A stretch of DNA of 64,000 nucleotides from Bryum argenteum (taxonomy: Eukaryota; Streptophyta; Bryopsida; Bryales; Bryaceae), in contig CM073327.1 of NCBI GenBank assembly GCA_037043015.1, positions 14,676,727 through 14,740,726 of the forward strand, given 5' to 3'. Within the stretch, counting starts at the first letter, position 1; each line of letters begins with the position of its first letter. Positions 12,526 to 21,300 of the stretch are shown here, piece after piece. Both the position numbers and the translations under genes were made by a program. The notes under the pieces were generated by a model that did no database searches, was not told the origin of the DNA, and saw only the letters and a program-made list of their open reading frames with translations.

Positions 12526-13357
12526 TTAAGGCAAATTCTTCCCACTGATTCGGTCCTGATTCCACATATATGGAAGATTACGGCTCAAGAGCATATACAA
12601 CTCTGAGTCCTTCGACAGTTCATTTTGCGTGGGTCTACGATGGCGCATAGTCTCGGCGAAATTTTCAGGACCGTTCAAATGCACGGAAAGACAGATCTCG
12701 CCTATCCTCTTCAAGAAGTCGGACTTTGGATCCTCGGGACAGGAATGGTTCCACGGAACAGTGAAAAGTGTGTTCTTTGTGGGAACCGCAATGCAAGTCT
12801 CGGGCTTCGAATCGACAATGAGCAAGTTGTCGTCATTGAAATTGGCACCCTTCCTAGGATACAACCGCCGTCGAGGATATTTTAAGAGGATGGGATTTGT
12901 CGTGCCGGGGTACTTGGCGAATGCGTAATTCTTCAACAACAGATTATCGCATTGGTTGGAAGCCAAGACAAGTCCAGGGGCAGCGTCTGACTTCGAGAAC
13001 AAAAAGGAACAGAGTCCATGTACAACCTTAGGATCTACGGTACTCCAGACGTGGACGTGGCAGAACAAATTAAGTAAGCGAAGGAACCTGTCAACCCGGG
13101 ACGACGATGAAGAAGCGACCCTCCCCAGCAACTAAGGTTGGGACGGTGGAGGAAAACACCGGAGGATTATTGGGATCCGGAAAAGACAGGCACTCGGCAG
13201 GCTTTGGGGTAGACACAGAGGCCATCGAACATAGAACCCCATCCAGCTCCAACATCACATTCAACCACTTGGGCTTGGACCGTAAAAGACTGCGGGAGAT
13301 ATGCGTAATGGGAAGCTCGGGCGAGATACGCTGTTTGGGATGTTTGGACGGACCTGC
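12526..13357 (-). CDS. FCP1/NIF phosphatase-like domain exon
   Basis: The exon begins at 13,357 after an acceptor (CTCAATGCAG). It shows the order of motifs of FCP1/SCP (NLI-interacting factor) HAD phosphatases: a beta strand with the active-site loop, here NVMLELDGVLCS instead of the usual LDLDGTL; then FFIV-PG; then CHVHVWSTVDPKVV, equivalent to the VWT-x-S motif; and finally NLLIVDSKPETCIAVPTKN, equivalent to the LIIDDSP motif. The usual first Asp nucleophile is Glu, and the second Asp-Asp is VDS, so it may be catalytically inactive. A one-base frame change lies near 13,095-13,100 (the PG-VDRFL join). The frame ends at a stop at 12,526. Family members act on the RNA polymerase II C-terminal repeat; a role here is not known. 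Confidence 0.6.
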
Positions 13358-13414
13358 CTGCATTGAGGGAACACGTAACAATGGCAAATGGTATTAAAAC
13401 AAGAGGGTGTGTAC

Positions 13415-13620
13415 CTTGCAAAATGCTGAAGTATGCAAAGAACTGGCAGCACTGATTGGGTACTGAACCGCCACACCCAGAGGTAACATGAGGTGGTTGG
13501 TGGGGGATTTTGAAGCAATCGGACGGAACAAGGTATTCAGAAGGGGGGCCTGATAGAAAAGGACGAAGTTTAGGGCCTTGTGATGAGAAGGACGCAGACT
13601 CACTGAAGATAAAAACTGAT
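13415..13620 (-). CDS. Exon upstream of the FCP1-like exon
   Basis: The - strand frame ending ...SSLHTSAFCK stops at a donor (CAAG/GTACAC) at 13,415, in phase with the FCP1-like exon (AGPSKHPKQ...) across a 57-bp intron. The intron is unusually short but has both GT and AG. The frame runs back to about 13,603. Another frame over the same DNA is also open, so the choice of frame rests on the splice phase. No domain recognised. Confidence 0.4.
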
Positions 13621-14059
13621 TTGAAAGAAAAGAGTCTCAATATTATTGAATGATGTTTCAATAAGTACAACGATAATAATTGTACTATGTACAAAAAGCG
13701 AAACAGCATCCAATAATTTGGAGACTACTCGTCGACCTACTCGCCGCCATCGGTGTCGGACTCCTGTCAAACAAGGAGCGCCGGCTTTAAGATTACTAAA
13801 TGCAAAAACTTCAAGAGATGAGGGAATAGCAGAGCAAGGAAAGGATAGTAACTAACCTCTGGATTTGCCGGTGAAGTTATAGCCGTCTCAGTAGCAGCCC
13901 CGGGAGAGTCAAGGGAAGGAAGAACATCGGTCGCAGTACACGGGAGAGTCAAGGGCGAAACAACTTCGGTAGCGACCCACGGGAGAGTGGGTCGGCGTCG
14001 CGCCGCCTCAATCGGGACATCACCTCTTTCGCCGGCTTCTCCGAAATCTCGAGGGTATG

Positions 14060-14270
14060 GGGCGGGGTGCGATCTCGGTTCAAAGCAACAATAGGAGGTC
14101 ATGCGGCGCGACGATGGTCAGTTGTGCGGCGCGACGATGGGAGGTTGTGGAGGCGCGACGATGGTCGGGCCGTGCAGCGCGACGATGGGAGGTTGTGGAG
14201 GCGCGACGATGGGCTGGTGGACTCGCGTCGCGAATCTTTGAGGCGAGGTTGATCGGGGTTGATGGAAGCA
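14060..14270 (-). repeat. Coding tandem repeat, proline-rich PPIVAP peptide
   Basis: Direct repeats of a GC-rich unit (core GCGCGACGATGGGAGG, alternating GTTGTGG) occur five to six times. On the - strand one frame gives PPIVAPPQPPIVA-type repeats and another gives HRRASTTSHRRAA-type repeats. The region joins the acidic/coiled frame (15,477-14,317) to the region further 3'. Length and phase could easily vary between copies of the element. Confidence 0.55.
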
Positions 14271-14316
14271 ATGGGGACGGAAAACTAGGCGGTTGGGATA
14301 AGATATTCCCGAATGA

Positions 14317-15803
14317 TCAAACATCTCGCTCCATCTTGCCTAGTGCCATGCGGGTCTCGGATCGAGAGCTCGGGAAAGTGGACTCCAATTTCTCCACTCG
14401 AGCGATGTCTTCTAACCTTTGCCTCTCTCTTGCCGCTTCTCTCTCTGCTTCTTTCTTTGCCTTGCGAGCCTTCTGAACCTCCTTCTCTTGCCGCTTCTGA
14501 GCTCGCTTCTGATCCTTCGTGAGCAAAGGGGCGACAACTTCCACTTTCACTGGTGGTTGTGAAGGCTCTCCTTCCTCCGTGAGCAGAGGCATGACAGGAA
14601 GAAGAGGATCATCCTCAGCCCTCAAAGGCTTTGGAGAACTAGGCTCTTCCGAGAAATCATAGAACCGGACTACTTTGGTATCCTCCGGCTCGTCCTCGTA
14701 CTTCCAAACACCTTTCACTAACCATTTGTCATACTTCCCCTTCTCAATCTGCCTCCTGGGAGGGCTCCGCGGGCGATGGGGAGAAGGGGCCAATGTAGTC
14801 TCCTGCTGGGATGGATCAGGAGCCACCTCGTCGTCTAAGGTCATGGCCGCGAGATCAGCATCATCACCTTGGTCATCGTCATCCCCGTCGCCATCGCCCG
14901 CACCCTCATTATCGTCATGGTCTGACGAGTCAGAGCTGTCGGATGATGATCCATCCCGTGGCACACGCTCTTGCCCAGGTTCTTCATCGTCTTCGCCAAA
15001 GAAATCCCGGTAGATCCCATCGTTCGAGTTCTTTGAACGAACCTCCCTTCGAAACCCCGGGGGTGGAACCGTGTGCTGAACCGGAGTCCCAGCGGCCCCA
15101 ATGTCGACGACCCCAGGAGACTGCTCGATTAGCTCGACTCGAGCTAAATCCTCCTCCGATGGAGGACCACGTCGCAAGCGCCGGAGGGGGGGGCTCTCAA
15201 TGTCCCCAACGACATCGCAGGCCCCAAAGTTGGCTTCGAGCGCCCTCCGTGCTTGAGGCACAGAAGCGCTTCTGGACCGAGAAGCCTCTCCAGCTCGCGC
15301 CTCAGAAGAAGAACGCTTGGTAGATTCGCGGGGAGGGGCGCGTGCGATCACGCCCATGTGATGCGAAGACCGAGCTCGACCGCTTCCACGACCACGAGAG
15401 GGGAGCACGAGCGATACCACGACCACGAGGGGGAGCACGAGCGGCACTAGACGGAATTGCCACCGCAGCCCAGTCAATTGCGGGAGGAGAAACCAGAGGA
15501 ACAGCTGAATCCATGGGGGAATTCATCCCAGCCGGAGAAGAAGGATCACCTTCATCTTCATCCTCGTGCTCAGAAGCGGAAGAGTCGTCGCTTGCAGGCT
15601 GGGTGCTCTTCTTCTTAGACATCCTCTTCTTCCCCTTCTTCGTCCCTTCAACAGAAGGCTTGGGACCGCGATTCGCTTCGGATTGACGTATCTTTGCGAC
15701 GTTGATATCGTTGTAGTCGAGATGTTGGTAATCCGACGCAAAGATTCGTATAAGCCTCCTTCTCAGTCTCGCTAATAACAACATATGTCTCAGCCTGGCA
15801 CAT
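14317..15803 (-). CDS. Large low-complexity acidic and coiled-coil protein segment
   Basis: The exon starts after an acceptor (CTTCTTACAG) at 15,803. Its early part (KPSVEGTKKGKKRMSKKKS, near 15,660) is basic and nuclear-localisation-like. A long open frame (15,477-14,317, 386 codons) follows, with Arg/Ser-rich, Pro-rich and strongly acidic tracts (GDGDGDDDDQGDDAD, near 14,890), then a charged helix (KRAQKRQEKEVQKARKAKKE) predicted to form a coiled coil. Frame changes occur near 15,740 and near 15,350. A copy of the element's palindrome at 15,129-15,149 is read in frame as LARVELIEQ. Function unknown; the composition suggests a nuclear scaffold or chromatin-associated protein. Confidence 0.5.
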
Positions 15804-15849
15804 CTGTAAGAAGGCGAGAGAAACATATAAGAAGAGTAAGAAGAAATAG

Positions 15850-16112
15850 CTCGACTCGAGCTAAAAGGCCATGAACAAATTACATTATGAAGAGATATAA
15901 GCATGGGAGTGTTTAGCTCGGGCGAGCTAAATAGGCATGAGAGTGTTTAGCTCGAGTCGAGCTAAACAGGCATGAGAGTGTTTAGCTCGACTCGAGCTAA
16001 ACAGCCATGAGAGTGTTCGGCTCGACCTGAGCTAAACGAGCATAAGATCGTTTAGCTCGAGTCGAGCTAAACGAGCGTGGGATCGTTTAGCTCGACTCGA
16101 GCTAAACGAGCT
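15850..16112. repeat. Intronic palindrome array (intron 4 of the - strand block)
   Basis: Seven copies of the AGCTCGA-C/G-TCGAGCT palindrome with TTT/AAA arms, spaced about 35 bp. Several have centre G and others centre C; two are degenerate. The array lies in the intron bounded by a donor at 16,151 (AATT/GTAAGTAC) and an acceptor before 15,803. Confidence 0.85.
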
Positions 16113-16151
16113 TGTGGAATTCAAATTAAAAGAAAGGAGCAATGTACTTAC

Positions 16152-17493
16152 AATTCCAAATAACATTGGCTTTGTGCCACCCATAATCGATAGAAACTTC
16201 CCTCCCGGAGATGAGAACATCTTGTGTGACACGACAAGAGAACTCCAATCGGAGCTCGGTATCACCGAGACTAAGGTGGTGTTCTCTGTGCGCGCCGGGC
16301 TTCGAGTCTGAGGGGGCAACTCTGGAGCGTAGAATACAGAGGGAATCGCATCCAACACACTCTGAGCATGGCTGCTTTTCTTGACAAGAAAGAGGAGGGG
16401 GAGCAAGTGCTTCTCTGAAGCTTTTCCCTCTGCGATGCCGTTAAAACGCTCGTTGCTGGCCGGCATGTAGTTGGCAGCCTTGTGAGAGTACCCGTCCTTC
16501 AACTTCTTGTCGACGTAAACCATTGCCTGGCAGTTACGGTCGACGTTGGAGGTGATGAACATCCAAACTTCGGGATTCTTGATGTGAGGATCGGTCACGG
16601 TGTCTGCCCACACATCAAGGAATTCCTGAAAGTATGGACTCTCTGTGTCGTCCACTCTACTTCCGCTCCCCGGGACAGCTCGCAAATCAATCAAGCCTAA
16701 ATCACACTTACTTGATTGGTTCCAGACGTAGTCCTTGTCCCAACTCCCGAATTTAAACTCGGAAGAGTGAAAGAGCCGCGTGTAAACAGTCGGTTCGGAG
16801 GTTGAAACGTCCTTTGACATCCGGGAACTTCTTGAAGAACTCACCAGCATATTCCGATATCTCACCGCACTCCTATTCTTCGTCTGCTTTTTGGCGGTAG
16901 AGGTGAAGAACGAGTCGCCCGGGACCGAGAGAAGCATGGACATAGTCTGACGAGTCAGATTGTATTCCACCTTAAACTTCCTCCAGTTGTCGACGTCGAA
17001 GTGCCACTCGGAGTCGAACAAACCGAGCGAGGGCTTGAGGTTGTGCAGTTCCCTCGCGACAGTGTTCTTCCTCTTCCGATTCTCCACCCACCGCTTTGCA
17101 CTCATGCACTGGAAGTATTTCTTCGCGCTTCCTCACGGCCACCTTGGGGTAGGGCAACGTTCGATCCGAGTCTCGTTCGGCAAGTCTTTGCGCCAACACC
17201 TCGAGGTTCTCCGCGTCCAATCGCCCCATCCCCTTGAAGAACTCCCTGTTCAAGGAGAACTTCTTTGAGGCGGTTTCCCAGTCTTTCGCCCGATTGAATG
17301 GGAGCTCGGTGTCGGGGTCGATCAGCTCTCCGAGACTGTAGCCAGTGATGAACCTCTTCCACAACTCGTAGACGTCGTCGGGAGATGTGATGATGAGGAG
17401 CTCGTTGCGAAGGTCGGACGGTCTGACGATCTTGTCCTTCACGTTATTGTTGTTGATGCTGATGAACCTCTTCACCATAGCGACCGCGAATGC
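16152..17493 (-). CDS. Central unrecognised exon of the - strand block
   Basis: The exon starts at 17,493 after TTTCCTGCAG. It encodes AVAMVKRFISINNNNVKDK and ELWKRFITGYSLGELIDPDTELPFNRAKDW-like sequence (segments seen separately in one frame) to about 17,130. After a frame change near 17,130 it continues as MSAKRWVENRKRKNTV through WHFDVDNWRKFKVEYNL and VWMFITSNVDRNCQAM to a donor at 16,152. Composition and codon use are clearly coding (about 440 codons). I recognise no family. The 16,100-16,152 extension of the long open frame is intron read-through. Confidence 0.6.
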
Positions 17494-17497
17494 CTGC

Positions 17498-17629
17498 AGG
17501 AAAGCCAAACTATTAAGAAACAACCTATGCTGTTTTAGCTCGAGTCGAGCTAAAACGACATCCCAAACACGTCGACAGAAAATGCAACCAAAGCCAACCA
17601 GGAAATGCAAGGATGAGGTAATGTCATAC
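17498..17629 (-). other. Short intron with a single palindrome
   Basis: A GT-AG intron of about 136 bp between the exons ending GAG at 17,630 and starting at 17,493. It contains one perfect palindrome (17,532-17,556; arm GTTTTAGCTCGA, centre G). Confidence 0.7.
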
Positions 17630-18957
17630 CTCATAACGCTTCCGGTTATCTAATTCAACCGGTGTTTCACGTCGATGTGGCTTCTTGAGCTTCTCAGGGC
17701 GGCCATAGTCTTCCCAGACCTTTCTAGCGCCCATGATGTTCGTTGCCCAGGAAGGTATGAACGTCCCAGCATTGTTCGTCTTGTTCGCCATGGCCGACAC
17801 GTCCAAAATCTTGTTGATGTTGGAATGCCACACAACGTGGGCTTTCCATGTCTGAAGGGCGAGGACCTTCGATTCGTCGACCTTCTTGTCCCGAATCAAC
17901 TGTTTCGCAGCCTCAACGTGGTCTTTGCCTGGTCGATAATTCGAACCGACAAGATTGGATCGAACGTCCCAATCCCAAACCTCAAAGCGCAGCGATTGTG
18001 ATCTTCGGCATTATGATGATGGTTTGTCCGGAAGAAACATCAAGAGAATTCATCAAGATGTTCTTGTAATGCGCGATCTTGGCTGGTTCGAGAGATCGCA
18101 CGATGAACCTTGGTTCGGAAGGGTCAAGGAGGTCGATCGACACGTCAAGGGGATTGTCACGACCGAATACATAACACTCTCCACAGCTGTCCCAGTAGTC
18201 CTCCAGAGACTTTGTCGCCTCCTCGTACTTGATGTCCTTCTCGAGAGATGACCCGTTCATGGTAGGGTTCATGAACGTCGAGCGCCGCGGAGGATTTGCT
18301 CCTCTTTGATCCAGAGAGCCGGAAGAATTCGGGTTAGGACGCTTCATACTCGAACGCCTAGACTTCCCTGGAGTGCCTAGACCCGACGGAGCATTCCCGG
18401 ATGGAGCCGGCAACGAGATTCCCGGGCCCTTTCATTGGAGCCTTGCCTTTCTTCTTCGCATTCTCGAAATCGAGAGAGCCTTCCGGATCTGCGCAGTGTA
18501 AGGAATGTAGGATCCGGCGAAGATTTTCGGAGAAGACCGATTGGGCGGCAATTTCGTGTCGATGTGATGAAGTTGATTGGCATCGACCTTCCCGACCATG
18601 AAGCTCCGGATGAAGTCGTGGGAGAAACGGACTTCATTAGGGGAAACACAAATGGTGAAGACGAATCCTTCGACCTCCACCTGCTTGAACTTGATCATGA
18701 GAAATTCATCCTCATAGGTAACAAGTTCGATGAAGGCATCGAGATCTGCGCAAAAACGCCCGTGAGATCCTCGATGTTGATAAAACAAGAAGTGGGTCTT
18801 GTTCAACGGACGAATCGACCAAGACTTGATGGAATGTTTCTTGGGGTCCACAATTTTCCCATTGCGCGTCCGGAAAAATAGCAGAAAGCGGATCGTCTGG
18901 TGATTCGATTTCAACTGGTGCAAGGAATCCCTCCAAGGCTTGCATATTATAAGTGAC
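17630..18957 (-). CDS. Exon 3 of the - strand block, unrecognised protein segment
   Basis: Starts at 18,957 after TTATTCACAG and continues the frame of exon 2 with VTYNMQALEGFLAPVEIESP. One or two frame changes follow between 18,720 and 18,860, the later one beside a CAG. It then reads DLDAFIELVTYEDEFLMIKF and, through further frames (18,413 onward), SSLEKDIKYEEATKSLEDYW, FIVRSLEPAKIAHYKNILMN and WKAHVVWHSNINKILDVSAM, to the donor TATGAG/GTATGA at 17,630. About 440 codons. There is a basic, Ser/Pro-rich patch near 18,300-18,400. No known domain seen. Frame changes may be decay or uncorrected base calls. Confidence 0.55.
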
Positions 18958-19049
18958 CTGTGAATAACAAAATAATAGAGGGCGAATTAGCTCGATTCGA
19001 GCTAAATGGGCACAATAAGGGGGAACATAGATCTGAAGTAGACTATTAC
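18958..19049 (-). other. Short intron 2 with one palindrome
   Basis: A GT-AG intron of 92 bp. It carries one palindrome copy with a mismatched centre (18,986-19,007, centre T). Confidence 0.7.
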
Positions 19050-19156
19050 CTCAGGAGCCGACTCTTGCTGCTCCACTTCCATGTTGATTTCAGACTCGGC
19101 AGGGGCATTTGTAGCCATCTGAACAATTCTGGCAGTTTGTTTGGTTCTCGGCATTA
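19050..19156 (-). CDS. First coding exon, histone H3-tail-like N-terminus
   Basis: Starts two bases after an acceptor (GTGAATGACAG/TA-ATG). ATG is at 19,154-19,152 with a purine at -3. The exon encodes 35 residues beginning MPRTKQTARIVQMATNAP and ending QQESAPE at the donor GAG/GTAATA. Residues 3-9 (RTKQTAR) equal histone H3 residues 2-8. H3 position 1 is Ala, here Pro; H3 Lys9 is Ile here. A weaker match to the H3 QLATKA segment follows (QMATNA). The rest of the protein is not a histone. Either a captured H3 exon remnant or a tail mimic for H3-reading proteins; both are inference. Confidence 0.7.
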
Positions 19157-19269
19157 CTGTCATTCACACAATGAGAAACAAACTGTAAGATTTACAGGGG
19201 CAGTGGCACGTCCTCATCATCTAGGCGATCAATCCAAGATAAACCATCAAACATGTTTAGATTTATTGC

Positions 19270-20590
19270 CAAGATTATTTAGCCCCAGTCGAGCTCAACT
19301 GGATTAACCTGCTACATATCAGGAAGGCCATTTAGCTCGACTCGAGCTAAATGGTCCCGGACCGCAAACAATGTCGGTCCCATTTAGGACGGGTCGAGCA
19401 AAATGGGCTATAAACCTGTACCAGAGCAGTAAGCTCATTTAGCTCGACTCGAGCTAAATGGACATACTACCCTATAGCAGGTTTCCTGCCTATTTAGGCC
19501 AACCCGGGCTAAATGGTCACGAACCTGGAACAAGGTCAGGCCCATTTAGCTCGAGTCGAGCTAAATGGGCGTACTGCTTCCTTGCAGGTCAATCCCGATT
19601 AGCTCGAATCGAGCTAAACGGGCCTCGCCACGTTCCAGATCCGTTACCATTTAGCCTATGTCTAGCCTAAATGGGATTGGACTACGGACAAGAAGTCAGC
19701 CCATTTAGCTCGACTCGAGCTAAATGGGCATGTCCCCATCCAAGGTCCAAGACCATTTAGCTCGAGTCGAGCTAAATGGGCTTGGACTACAGCCAAGTAG
19801 TGGGCCCGTTTAGCTCGACTCGAGCTAAATGGTCCCGGACCTTGTATGGGGTCATGCCCATTTAGCTCGAGTCGAGCTAAATAGGCTGACTACCTTGCCG
19901 TAGTCCAAGCCCATTTAGCTCGACTCGAGCTAAATGGGCACGACCCATACAGGTCGAGACCATTTAGCTCGAGTCGAGCTAAATGGGCTCACTACTGTCA
20001 GTAGTCAAGCCCATTTAGCTCGACTCGAGCTAAATGGTCTCGGACCTGTGTAAGTCGAGGCCCATTTAGCTCGAGTCGAGCTAAATGGGCTCACTACTTG
20101 GTCAGAGTCCATGCCCATTTAGCTCGACTCGAGCTAAATGAGCTCGGACCTTGTATGGGGTCAGGCCCTTTTAGCTCGAGTCGAGCTAAATGGGCTCACT
20201 ACTTGGCTGTAGTCCAAGCCCATTTAGCTCGACTCGAGCTAAATGGTCTCGGACCTCAGATGGGGTCGAGGCCCTTTCACTCGAGTCGAGCTAAATGGGC
20301 TCACTACTTGGTCAGTAGTCAAGCCCATTTAGCTCGACTCGAGCTAAATGGTCTCGGACCTGTGTAGTCGAGGCCCATTTAGCTCGAGTCGAGCTAAATG
20401 GGCTTGGCTGAACGAGTCGAGACCATTTAGCTCGATTCGAGCTAAATGGGCTTCGGTTGGCATGGAGAACTATGGCAAAGAATCGAATTAATTGGGCTAA
20501 AGTGGCATCGAGCTAAATGGGCATCGAGCTAAACGGGCATCGAGCTAAATGGACATCGAGCTAAATGGGCATCGAGCTAAATGAGCTGGA
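19270..20590. repeat. Main intronic palindrome array (first intron of the - strand block)
   Basis: About 19 copies of a 29-bp palindrome (arm CCCATTTAGCTCGA, centre C or G, mirrored arm), spaced about 52 bp from 19,331 to 20,450. Five half-palindrome copies (CATCGAGCTAAATGGGC type, about 17-18 bp period) follow to 20,586. Over 19,700-20,400 the centre base alternates C, G, C, G, and the spacers alternate between two types that are themselves hairpins (ACTAC...GTAGT and GGACC...GGTC), giving a higher-order repeat of about 105 bp. The array lies in the intron between the donor at 20,767 and the acceptor before 19,156. Confidence 0.95.
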
Positions 20591-20767
20591 AGTTCGAATG
20601 AGCGCATTCTAGCAGAAAAACACAAATTTTGAAGCAATGAACACAAATTTGCGTGAAGCCACTACACTTCGAGCAGGATTCGAAAACATTGTGCCCTGCA
20701 ACGTACAAAACAAGCTCCTAAAGCACAATCTCAATGCAAAACCTAAAATTCAGAGGTAAGAACTTAC

Positions 20768-21130
20768 ATGAACAAGCAGGAAACGAGGACGCCCAACAAC
20801 TTCGTAGAAGAATGCTGGAATGCTGAGAGCTCAAACAAGGCCGAAGATGGAAGAGCAAGCGCAAGAAAGTATGACCGCAGGAGCTCGCACGATGAGGAGC
20901 AAAACCTAAAACAAGAGCATAAAAAAGAGAGAAGCAAAAGCAAATTGCGCGCGAGTAGCACAAATCGGCAGAGGCGGAAGAGGAGGATGGCGGGAGAGCG
21001 CGAAGGAGGGCGAAGCGCGCGAGCAAGGAGCGAGAGAGAGAGCACGGCGGAGAGGAGAAGATTGAAGGAGCGCCGGCGGAGCTGCGTGCGGAGGAGCTGC
21101 GACGGAGGAGCGCGGAGGAGCTGCGATACA
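20768..21130 (-). promoter_or_regulatory. 5' untranslated exon and leader of the - strand block
   Basis: On the - strand this is C/T-rich sequence ending in a good donor (TTCAT/GTAAGTTC) at 20,768. It resembles the pyrimidine-rich leader of the + gene at 25.3-25.7 kb, which ends in a similar GTAAGTTC donor. Long Arg/Ser-rich open frames on both strands are by-products of the composition. The transcription start is not determined. Confidence 0.5.
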
Positions 21131-21139
21131 GCGAGAGCC

Positions 21140-21300
21140 CGAAATGGGGGGGGGCGGGGACCCTGTCGGCAGGGCGCTCCCGCCTGCGCGGGCTGCCCCG
21201 CCGCCGGTTTGCAGGCTGCCCGGCTGCCCGGGCTGCCCGGGCTGCCCCGCCGCCGATTTGCTGGCTGCCCAGCTGCCCGGGCTGCCCGGGTGGAAATTTC
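21140..21300. repeat. GC-rich island with GCTGCCCGG repeats
   Basis: Very GC-rich block with a run of eight G and repeated GGCTGCCCGGGCTGCCCGG-like units in about two larger direct copies (21,185-21,235 and 21,236-21,290). It sits at the upstream edge of the - strand leader and switches abruptly to AT-rich DNA at 21,300. It could be part of the promoter. Confidence 0.6.

Noticed and set aside
19458-20367. Open frames reading FSSSRAKW / LARLELN across the arrays
   Set aside because: They arise from reading the palindrome in frame; they occur on both strands and in several arrays and have no start or splice support.
19330-20450. CRISPR-like pattern: 28-29-bp repeats with about 24-bp spacers
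   Set aside because: The repeats are full palindromes, the spacers recur in two alternating types, and the array sits in an intron of plant DNA. It is a satellite-like palindrome array.
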